DNA of 12,037 bases. It comes from Acidimicrobiaceae bacterium (GTDB lineage: Bacteria; Actinomycetota; Acidimicrobiia; Acidimicrobiales; UBA8190). The notes beneath the pieces were generated by a model that saw only the letters and a program-made list of their open reading frames with translations, ran no database searches and was not told the DNA's origin. Below are positions 6,401 to 12,037 of the stretch, piece after piece. The stretch covers positions 3,099 to 15,135 of the forward strand of contig PKWD01000055.1 in the NCBI GenBank assembly GCA_003131945.1. The letters are read 5' to 3'. Positions within the stretch are counted from its first letter, which is position 1; each line of letters begins with the position of its first letter. A program made the translations under genes and the position numbers.

Positions 6401-7113
6401 ATGGCGCAGTTGTCGCCTTCACAGGCCACACCATCGCCGGTGTCGGCCGGCACCCCCACCATCTCGAGGGGGTGGGCCTTGGCCCAGGCCCGTTCGAGGA
6501 CGTTGAGGATCGTGTCGGCGTCCTGGGCCCCGGCGATACCGAACTTCCCGTCGACGACGAAGAACGGGACACCGGTCACCCCGAGCTCGAGCGCCTCACG
6601 CTCGTCGGACCGTACGTCGTCGGCGTAGCGGTCGCCGGCCAGGATGTCGGAACACTCCTGCTCGTCCAGCCCCACCTCGGTGGCCAGGCGCACGAGGGTC
6701 TCGGACTCACCGATGGCGGCGCCCTCGGTGAAGTAGGCGAGAAACAGCCGCTCCTTCAACGCGTCCTGCAGGCCCGGACCCGCCTCACCGGCGTAGTGCA
6801 GGAGCCGGTGGGCATTGAAGGTGTTGCCCGGTCGGGCCCGCTCGAAGTGGAAGTCCAGCCCCTCGGCCGCCGCCGTCGCCGTCAACCGCTCGTTGGCCGT
6901 CACGGCCTGCTGGCGGCTCATGCCGTACTTCTGTGCCAGCCGCTCGGCGTAGTCGCCCTCACGCACAGCCGGAGCCTGGGGATCGAGCTCATAGGCCCGC
7001 CACACCACGTTGATCTGGTCGGCGTGCTCGAAGCGTTGCATGGCCGTCTCGAAACGGCGCTTGCCCACCGAGCACCACGGGCACACCACGTCGGAAAAGA
7101 TGTCTACCTGCAT
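6397..7113 (-). CDS. DsbA-family oxidoreductase, FrnE-like
   Basis: A 238-residue thioredoxin-fold protein with an inserted helical domain, as in FrnE. These are thiol-disulfide oxidoreductases or isomerases; FrnE proteins are tied to oxidative stress or polyketide processing in some bacteria. The active site is C11-P-W-C14 directly after the first strand (VDIFSDVVCPWC), and the cis-proline loop is GVTGVPFFVVDGKFGIAGAQ (178-197) with P183. The family stretch FNAHRLLHYA (99-108) is in the helical insert. There is no signal peptide, so it should act in the cytoplasm. The C-terminus carries a second pair, C231 and C236, in GVACEGDNCAI, which may form a resolving or regulatory disulfide. It starts at ATG 7113; only a weak AGG lies just before it. 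The gap to the divergent epoxide-hydrolase-like gene is 125 bases, with a GC-rich 10-bp palindrome at 7131-7140 but no clear promoter. It converges with the GrpB gene, 4 bases apart. Confidence 0.93.
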   Translation of the reverse strand: MQVDIFSDVVCPWCSVGKRRFETAMQRFEHADQINVVWRAYELDPQAPAVREGDYAERLAQKYGMSRQQAVTANERLTATAAAEGLDFHFERARPGNTFNAHRLLHYAGEAGPGLQDALKERLFLAYFTEGAAIGESETLVRLATEVGLDEQECSDILAGDRYADDVRSDEREALELGVTGVPFFVVDGKFGIAGAQDADTILNVLERAWAKAHPLEMVGVPADTGDGVACEGDNCAI

Positions 7114-7226
7114 GCCTGAGAAAACCCGCCCGGCCGGCCGATTATTCCGGTCCGCCTGCGTGGCCAGGGGCTGGTCGGCCCGGACGGCGACGGGTTAGCG
7201 TGAGGCGGTCAGGGCCGCCCAAACTC

Positions 7227-7232
7227 AGGAGG
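7227..7232 (+). promoter_or_regulatory. Strong Shine-Dalgarno site that fixes a GTG start
   Basis: AGGAGG lies 6 bases before GTG 7239. The frame is open back to 7200, but the extra residues (RRSGPPKLRRC) are basic and unlike the family's start, so translation should begin at 7239. A TAGCGT at 7196-7201 fits the loose TANNNT -10 pattern, but no -35 is convincing. Confidence 0.75.
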
Positions 7233-7238
7233 TGCACC

Positions 7239-7625
7239 GTGGGAGCTGCCGAAGACGCCGAACGGGTCGTGCGCGACCTCTGTGACACGTTCGCCAAACA
7301 CGACGCCGAGGCTTTCCGCCCCTTCTTCACCGACGACGTCGTCTATCACAACATCCCCATGGACCCCGCCGTCGGCATCGATGCGGCCGTCGCCTTCATC
7401 GACGGCTTCTTCGCCATGTGCGAGAGCATGGAGGTCGAGACCGTCCACCTCGCCGTACGCGGCAACGTGGTCCTGACCGAGCGAATCGACACATTCAAGG
7501 TGGGAGACATCGTGGCGCCGCTGCCCGTCATGGGCACCTTCGAGGTCCGTGACGGCAAGATCAGCGCCTGGCGCGACTACTTCGACATGGCCCAGATCAC
7601 GAAGATGTTCTCCGGCGAGGCTTGA
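7239..7625 (+). CDS. Limonene-1,2-epoxide hydrolase-like protein (SnoaL/NTF2-like fold)
   Basis: A 128-residue alpha+beta-barrel protein of the limonene epoxide hydrolase group. Characterised members open small epoxides in the cytoplasm with a water molecule activated by an Asp-Arg-Asp triad and held by Tyr and Asn. All five positions can be seen, numbered from GTG 7239: Y36 and N38 in VVYHNIPMDP, R82 and D84 in LTERIDTF, and D113 in WRDYFDM. The spacing between the Tyr/Asn pair and the Arg (46 residues) agrees with the Rhodococcus enzyme as I recall it. Hydrolase activity is therefore plausible rather than a catalytically dead NTF2-like fold. The substrate is unknown; nothing nearby suggests a terpene or sterol pathway. 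The start is set by AGGAGG at 7227-7232. It is a single-gene unit, divergent from the FrnE-like gene, and ends 18 bases from the stop of the LON-domain gene on the other strand. Confidence 0.85.
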   Translation: MGAAEDAERVVRDLCDTFAKHDAEAFRPFFTDDVVYHNIPMDPAVGIDAAVAFIDGFFAMCESMEVETVHLAVRGNVVLTERIDTFKVGDIVAPLPVMGTFEVRDGKISAWRDYFDMAQITKMFSGEA

Positions 7626-7643
7626 CGTCCACCAGGGGAGTGC

Positions 7644-8309
7644 TCAGTCGCCCGGAGCCCCGCCCAACAACTGCGACAGGTCTCCGGCCAAGGCGTCGCA
7701 CAGCTCGGTCAGGAGCGCCAACCGGGCGCCCGGACCCGCTTCCTCGAGGAGCCGTTGGCCGTCGAGGGCGGTGAGCGGCGCCGCCGCGCACAGCCGCCAC
7801 AGGCGCGCCCCGGCGTCTGCCGCGCCATCGACACCGGAGCCGACGCCGGTGGCGGCCCCGAGATCGGCTATGACCGGAGCCGGCGAGCCCAACTCCGACA
7901 TCAGGGTCCGCACCCGTCGCACCGCCGCCGTGGCCCGTGCGAACGGACCCTCGTCCGCCGGACCTCGCTCCTCTCTGAGATCGTCCACCTCGGCCCGCGG
8001 ATAGGGGGCGTCGGGCAACCACTGCGCCACCGTGAACCGGCGCCTCCCCTCCACCAGGAGGGCCCATCGGCCGTCCTCGAAAGGCGATGCCGCCTCGATG
8101 TGGGCCACCGTCCCCACCCCGAAGCGCTGGTCGCCCCCACCGACCTCGGATCCCCGGGCGATGAGAACCACTCCGAACTCCCCGTCACCGGCCAGGCAGT
8201 GGTCGGTGAGCTCCCGGTAGCGGGGTTCGAAGACATGGAGGGGCAGCTCGGCGCCCGGGAACAGCACCGAGGAGAGAGGGAACATCGCCAGACGCCGTCC
8301 GCCCCCCAC
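7644..8309 (-). CDS. LON substrate-binding-domain protein (no protease domain)
   Basis: A 221-residue stand-alone LON N-terminal (PUA-like) domain. In Lon protease this domain recognises substrates; free-standing versions lack the ATPase and protease parts, and their role is unknown. The family signature opens the protein: LAMFPLSSVLFPGAELPLHV (7-26), FEPRYRELTDHCL (27-39), then FGVVLIARGSEVGGG and FGVGTVAHIE. A helical, Ala/Leu-rich second half follows. The GTG at 8309 is preceded by AAGGG (8317-8321 on the plus strand) with 7-base spacing, which favours it over the ATG at 8285. It lies 26 bases downstream of nuoN on the same strand, so it is probably the last gene of the nuo transcript. No functional link to complex I is known to me. 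It is convergent with the epoxide-hydrolase-like gene. Confidence 0.9.
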   Translation of the reverse strand: MGGGRRLAMFPLSSVLFPGAELPLHVFEPRYRELTDHCLAGDGEFGVVLIARGSEVGGGDQRFGVGTVAHIEAASPFEDGRWALLVEGRRRFTVAQWLPDAPYPRAEVDDLREERGPADEGPFARATAAVRRVRTLMSELGSPAPVIADLGAATGVGSGVDGAADAGARLWRLCAAAPLTALDGQRLLEEAGPGARLALLTELCDALAGDLSQLLGGAPGD

Positions 8310-8335
8310 TGGTCAACCCTTCCCCGGAACGACGC

Positions 8336-9973
8336 TCAGCCCGAGGGCTTGGAGTACAGCAGGGCGTGGTGGGCGAAGTTGACGATCGGCGCCGGCCACA
8401 CACCGAACAGCACCGTCACCGCCACGCACACGGCAATGGCCACCGCCACCGCCGGGGCCACCGGGATGCGGGCCCCGTCGGCTGACTGCCCTGCGACCGT
8501 GGGCGCCTCCACCGTAGCCAGGGCCGTGACACCGACGGCTGATGCCGGTCCCCGGCCGACCGGCGTTTCGATGTCAGCGGCGGTGGCGTCTTCTTCCCCC
8601 ACCCCGGCCAGGCCGGCCGACGACGAATACATGAGGAGGATCACCCGCAGGTAGAAGAAGGCGGCGATGACAGCTGTCACCATGGCCACCACCGCCAGCG
8701 CGCTCGAGTTGGCTTTCACCGCCGCCTCGACCACTTCCAGCTTGGCCAGGAACCCGGTCGTGAACGGGATCCCCGCCTGGGCCATGAGCAGCACCGTCAG
8801 GGAGCCGGCCAGCCACGGCTGGCGCGAGGCCAGGCCGCGATACCGCTCGAGGTCGTGGTGGCCGTCGCCGCGGCCCCCCACCACCATGACCACGGCGAAG
8901 GTACCGATGACCATGAAGGTGTAGACGAACAGGTAGTAGAGCGATCCCTCGACACCCTGGGCCGTGGCCGCCTGCAGGCCGAGCAGGACGAACCCGGCGT
9001 GGTTGATCGACGAATAGGCCAGCATCCGCTTGATGTCGCGCTGCACCAACGCCACCGACGCACCGAGCACCAGGGTGATGATGGCGATGACCCATACGGC
9101 CGGCTGCCAGTCCGCCCGCAGGGACCCGAAGGACGAGACGAACACCCGCAACAGCGCGGCGAAGCCGCCCGCCTTGGCGATGGCGGCCATGAACCCCGTC
9201 ACCGGGCTGGGGGCGCCCTGGTAGACGTCGGGTGTCCACAGGTGGAACGGCACCGCCGCCACCTTGAACAGGAATCCCACCAACAGCAGGGCCATCCCGG
9301 CCAGCAGCAACCCGTTGTGCAACAGGATGTTGCGGGCCAGGAAGTCGGCGATCTGCGGGAGGTTGCTCGTTCCCGTGGCCCCGTAGACGAGGGCGATGCC
9401 GTAGAGGAAGATGGCCGAGGAGAACGAACCGAGCACGAAGTACTTGAGGGCCGCCTCCCCCGACTCGTTGCGGCTGGCGTTCATGGCCGCCAGCACGTAC
9501 AGGGCGATCGACATGATCTCGAGGCCGAGGAAGATCACGATGAGGTCGTTGGCCTCACCCATGATCACCGCCCCCGTGGCCGACGCCAGCATGAGGACGT
9601 GGAACTCGGGGCCGAACGCCTTCTCGCGCCGCATCCAGCCGTCGCCCACCAGGGCGGCCACCACCACGGCGCACGAGACGAGCACGGAGATGAAGGCACT
9701 GAACCCGTCTTGGACCACCGCCCCGGCGATGGCGGTGTGGGCGCCGTTGTTGGCCACTTGGAACCACTGCACGAGCGACAGCGACAGCGACGCCAGGCCT
9801 GTGGCCACCGTCATCGTCGTGGCCGTGGCATGGTCCATCGGTCGCCGCAGCAGCGAGCTGACGGCCAGCATCAGCACCGCCCCGCCGAGCAGGACCATCT
9901 CCGGGAGGATCGAGTAGTAGTCGATCTTGGGCAGGGCCAGAGGCGGCGCGGCGGCGGCCATCAGGTGTATCAC
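8336..9973 (-). CDS. nuoN: NADH-quinone oxidoreductase subunit N
   Basis: NuoN is one of three antiporter-like, proton-pumping membrane subunits of respiratory complex I. The 545-residue protein has about 14 membrane helices. Key charged residues are E152 in FLGLEIMSIALYVLAA (148-163), K237 in LVGFLFKVAAVPFHLWTPDV (231-250), K267 in AAIAKAGGFAALLR, and K411 in TTGFLAKLEVV. These match E133, K217, K247 and K395 of the E. coli subunit as I recall them. The YQGAPSPVTGF and LAYSSINHAGF motifs are also intact. An Ala/Thr/Val-rich insert (about 450-505) lies between the last two helices, making it about 60 residues longer than the E. coli protein. GTG 9973 overlaps the nuoM stop as GTGA and has its own GGGAGG site; an ATG at 9961 is the alternative start. 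It is transcribed after nuoM and followed by the LON-domain gene. Confidence 0.97.
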   Translation of the reverse strand: MIHLMAAAAPPLALPKIDYYSILPEMVLLGGAVLMLAVSSLLRRPMDHATATTMTVATGLASLSLSLVQWFQVANNGAHTAIAGAVVQDGFSAFISVLVSCAVVVAALVGDGWMRREKAFGPEFHVLMLASATGAVIMGEANDLIVIFLGLEIMSIALYVLAAMNASRNESGEAALKYFVLGSFSSAIFLYGIALVYGATGTSNLPQIADFLARNILLHNGLLLAGMALLLVGFLFKVAAVPFHLWTPDVYQGAPSPVTGFMAAIAKAGGFAALLRVFVSSFGSLRADWQPAVWVIAIITLVLGASVALVQRDIKRMLAYSSINHAGFVLLGLQAATAQGVEGSLYYLFVYTFMVIGTFAVVMVVGGRGDGHHDLERYRGLASRQPWLAGSLTVLLMAQAGIPFTTGFLAKLEVVEAAVKANSSALAVVAMVTAVIAAFFYLRVILLMYSSSAGLAGVGEEDATAADIETPVGRGPASAVGVTALATVEAPTVAGQSADGARIPVAPAVAVAIAVCVAVTVLFGVWPAPIVNFAHHALLYSKPSG

Positions 9974-11703
9974 GACAACCTCCCGAGGAACGCCTGCACC
10001 ACTGATCCTGTGCTTGTGGCCGACGGCGCCGACACGACGTGCGCCACCCCGACCACCGCCGTTACGTGTGCCTTCTTCTTCGGTCCGGCCACCGCCGTGT
10101 GGCCCCGCCCCCCGGTGACGGCGGCGGCCGTCGACGTGGCCGCCATCCGCTCGGGTCCGCCCACCGCTGCGCCGGTGGACACCGCCGGTTGGCTCTTGCC
10201 CGTGGCCTGGTCGACATGGGCCACGAGCAGGTCGACCGACGGCGTGATCCGGTCGAGCACCGGCTTCGGGTACACCCCGAGGAAGACGATGAGGATCACG
10301 AGGGGGGCCACGATGGCCCCGTCGCGCCAGCTGATGTCGGGCGTGTCGGCGTTGGCCGCATCAGGCTCGTGGTGGAAGGCCTGTTGGTAGGCCCACAGCA
10401 TGTAGATGGCGGCCAGCACCACCCCTCCCGTGGCCACCACCGCCCACCACCGGTGGGTCACGAAGGTCCCGATCAGGATGAGGAACTCCCCCACGAACCC
10501 GTTCAGTCCCGGCAGACCGATCGAGGCCAGCAGGGCCACCATGAACACGGCCGCCAACATCGGCGCCGGCCGCTGCAGGCCCCGGAGCTCCGATGCCTGC
10601 CACGTCTTGCGCCGCTCGTAGATCCAGCCGATGACGATGAACAGCAGGGCGATCACGAGGCCGTGGTTGACCATCTGGATGACGCTGCCCGTGAGCGCCT
10701 GCGTGGTGAGCGCGAACGTGCCCAACACGATGAAGCCCAGGTGGGCCAGCGACGAGTACGCCACCAGACGCTTCAGGTCCTTCGTGACGCAGGCCACGAT
10801 GGCCCCGTACAGGATCCCCACGACCCCCAGGGTGAGCAGCAGCGGGGCCAGGTCGACCACCGCCCGCGGGAACAGGCTCAGGTCGAAGCGGATGATCCCG
10901 TAGGTCCCGAGCTTGGCCATGACGGCGGCCAGGATCACCGATCCACCCACCGGCGCCTCGCCGTAGGCGTCGGGGGACCACGTGTGGAACGGGAAGATCG
11001 GGGCCTTCACGGCGAAGGCCGAGGTGAAAGCCAGGAACAGCAGCACCTGTGACCCGAGTCCCAGATGCGTGTGGGTGAGGGCCATCAGGTCGAAGGTGAA
11101 CACCCCCGTCTGCCGCTCGTGGATGACGGCCACGGCCACGATCCCCACCAGTAAGAAGGCCGAACCGAGGAAGGTGTAGAGGAAGAACTTCATGGCCGCG
11201 TAGGCCCGCCGGGCGAATCCCCAGCCGGCCACGATGAAGTACACCGGCACCAGGGTCAGCTCGAAGAACAGGAAGAACAGGATGAGATCGAGGGCCACGA
11301 AGCTCCCGAGGCACGCCGCCTCGAGCAGCAGCAACCAGGCCACGAACGCCCGCGGGTCGCGCTTGACCTTGCTGGCCAGCAGCACCAACGGGAACAGCAC
11401 GGCCGACATGAGCAGTAAGAAGATCGAGATCCCGTCGACGCCCAGGTGCCACGAGATCCCGAGCGACGGCGCCCATTGGTGGTCGCTCACCAGCCGGTAG
11501 CTGCCGTTGCCGGCGTGATAGCGCACGGCGATGGTGATGGCCAGAGCGAGCGTGGCCGCCATGGCCGCCAACCCGATCCCCTGCACCACCAGACTCTGGC
11601 GCCGCTCCCCGATGGATCGCGGCACCGTGGCCGCCGCCACGGCGGCGCCGGCCGGCAGCAGGATCAGAACGGTGAGGAACGGGAAGGCGCTGTCGTGGGT
11701 CAC
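9970..11703 (-). CDS. nuoM: NADH-quinone oxidoreductase subunit M
   Basis: NuoM is an antiporter-like proton-pumping subunit in the membrane arm of complex I. It is 577 residues, against about 509 in E. coli, with about 14 helices in the first 490 residues. Functional residues are visible: E148 in FFELTLVPVYFIVAGWGF (146-163), K233 in AVKAPIFPFHTWSPDAYGEA (231-250), K264 in AAVMAKLGTYGIIRF (259-273), H321 in SLAHLGF, H347 in MVNHGL and E406 in GFVGEFLILIG. These correspond to the E. coli E144, K234, K265, H322, H348 and E407 positions. The extra length is a C-terminal tail from about residue 500 that is Ala/Thr/Gly/Val-rich with a KKK at 542-544, not part of the usual fold. GTG 11703 overlaps the nuoL stop as GTGA and is preceded by GAGGG; nuoN follows with the same kind of overlap. 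Confidence 0.98.
   Translation of the reverse strand: MTHDSAFPFLTVLILLPAGAAVAAATVPRSIGERRQSLVVQGIGLAAMAATLALAITIAVRYHAGNGSYRLVSDHQWAPSLGISWHLGVDGISIFLLLMSAVLFPLVLLASKVKRDPRAFVAWLLLLEAACLGSFVALDLILFFLFFELTLVPVYFIVAGWGFARRAYAAMKFFLYTFLGSAFLLVGIVAVAVIHERQTGVFTFDLMALTHTHLGLGSQVLLFLAFTSAFAVKAPIFPFHTWSPDAYGEAPVGGSVILAAVMAKLGTYGIIRFDLSLFPRAVVDLAPLLLTLGVVGILYGAIVACVTKDLKRLVAYSSLAHLGFIVLGTFALTTQALTGSVIQMVNHGLVIALLFIVIGWIYERRKTWQASELRGLQRPAPMLAAVFMVALLASIGLPGLNGFVGEFLILIGTFVTHRWWAVVATGGVVLAAIYMLWAYQQAFHHEPDAANADTPDISWRDGAIVAPLVILIVFLGVYPKPVLDRITPSVDLLVAHVDQATGKSQPAVSTGAAVGGPERMAATSTAAAVTGGRGHTAVAGPKKKAHVTAVVGVAHVVSAPSATSTGSVVQAFLGRLS
9979..9984 (-). promoter_or_regulatory. Shine-Dalgarno site for nuoN inside the end of nuoM
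   Basis: GGGAGG on the minus strand, within the last codons of nuoM, is 5 bases before GTG 9973. With the 4-base GTGA overlap it supports coupled translation of nuoM and nuoN, and it decides for GTG 9973 over ATG 9961. A similar GAGGG (11708-11712 in plus coordinates) precedes nuoM. Confidence 0.7.
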
Positions 11704-12037
11704 GACACCCTCGTCAACATGTAGGCCAGCAGCCCCACCGCCCCCAGCGTGATCCCGAGCGCATACTGCCGCACGAAGCCGGTCTGGATCTTGCGCAACA
11801 CGGCGCCCCCACCCCGGGCCAGGCGACCCACCCCGTTCACGGCCCCGTCGATGACCTTGGTTTCGATGACGACAGCGGTGAACCTGGCCACCCCCTCACC
11901 CGGTCGCCCTATGACCGTGTCGTAGATGTCATCGATGAAGTACGCCTTCTGCAGCACCACCGGTTCGAGGGCCGGATTGTCCGTCCGGCGCGACCACACC
12001 GAGTAGCCCAACCCCAGCCCGATCACGGCCACCACGG
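11700..12037 (-). CDS. nuoL: NADH-quinone oxidoreductase subunit L, C-terminal part (gene runs off the window)
   Basis: Only the last 111 or so codons are in the window; the gene enters from beyond 12037. NuoL is the most distal proton-pumping subunit of complex I, and its C-terminus carries the long lateral amphipathic helix and a final membrane helix. The visible part fits: a helix AVIGLGLGYSVWSR, then VVLQKAYFIDDIYDTVIGRP (the usual N/K-x-Y-x-x-D-x-x-Y-D element), then the amphipathic stretch VARFTAVVIETKVIDGAVNG. It ends with LRKIQTGFVRQYALGITLGA and a last helix ending LLAYMLTRVS. The antiporter core with its catalytic Lys and Glu residues lies outside the window, so activity cannot be judged here. 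Its TGA overlaps the nuoM GTG by 4 bases. Gene order L-M-N is the standard end of a nuo operon. Confidence 0.96.
   Translation of the reverse strand, partial: VVAVIGLGLGYSVWSRRTDNPALEPVVLQKAYFIDDIYDTVIGRPGEGVARFTAVVIETKVIDGAVNGVGRLARGGGAVLRKIQTGFVRQYALGITLGAVGLLAYMLTRVS

Noticed and set aside
7131..7140. CGGCCGGCCG palindrome before the FrnE-like gene
   Set aside because: A 10-bp G/C-only palindrome is expected by chance in DNA this GC-rich, and nothing else around it suggests an operator.
7755..8654. 299-codon plus-strand open frame opposite the LON-domain gene and the end of nuoN
   Set aside because: It crosses two confident minus-strand genes and has shadow-like composition.
8855..10390. 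511-codon plus-strand open frame opposite nuoN and nuoM
   Set aside because: It spans the junction of two certain minus-strand genes and its product is dominated by His, Gly, Arg, Gln and Asp, typical of an antisense shadow of GC-rich membrane-protein codons. It has no recognisable domain.
10039..11052. 337-codon plus-strand open frame opposite nuoM
   Set aside because: Antisense shadow: highly charged His/Arg/Asp/Gly-rich product with no domain, fully inside nuoM.

Overview
The window is about 12 kb of high-GC (roughly two thirds G+C) chromosomal DNA. GTG starts are frequent and GTGA stop/start overlaps occur inside an operon. The gene content points to an actinobacterium: an MprF/LysX-type membrane DUF2156 protein, an MptB-like polyprenol-phosphate-mannose mannosyltransferase and a nuoL-M-N cluster. 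A deep actinobacterial class such as Acidimicrobiia is possible, but the sequence alone does not settle it.

Layout, left to right. (1) Positions 1-2234, + strand: the downstream part of a lysyl-phosphatidylglycerol-synthase-like protein, open at the window edge, then a GNAT acetyltransferase 14 bases later. (2) 2298-2911, - strand: a single-pass membrane-anchored protein of unknown function whose frame is broken by an apparent one-base loss at a homopolymer. (3) 3085-3871, + strand: an unrecognised 95-residue protein and a Nudix hydrolase. (4) 3873-4097, - strand: a start-less C-terminal remnant of a CmoM/SmtA-like methyltransferase, previously easy to miss because it has no start codon. (5) 4115-5707, - strand: an MptB-like GT-C mannosyltransferase. 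(6) 5820-6392, + strand: a GrpB/UPF0157 protein. (7) 6397-7113, - strand: a FrnE-like DsbA-family oxidoreductase. (8) 7239-7625, + strand: a limonene-epoxide-hydrolase-fold protein that keeps the family's catalytic residues. (9) 7644-12037, - strand: the tail of a respiratory complex I operon, transcribed right to left as nuoL (partial) - nuoM - nuoN - LON-substrate-binding-domain protein.

Only the nuo block is a clear functional unit: L, M and N are the three antiporter-like proton-pumping membrane subunits of NADH:quinone oxidoreductase, and they are translationally coupled. The rest is a mosaic of short units with frequent strand switches. Several convergent gene pairs end 1, 4 or 18 bases apart. 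Two themes recur without proving linkage: cell-envelope work (DUF2156 lipid aminoacylation, MptB-like mannosylation, the anchored extracellular protein) and small-molecule or redox housekeeping (Nudix, FrnE, epoxide-hydrolase fold).

I found no CRISPR array, tRNA, rRNA, insertion sequence or phage gene, and no convincing new multi-gene system. The points most worth a second look are two decayed or broken genes (2298-2911 and 3873-4097), an exact 8-bp inverted repeat in the divergent gap before the mannosyltransferase, a 12-bp perfect palindrome that contains both stop codons of a convergent pair, and the low-complexity additions to NuoM and NuoN.
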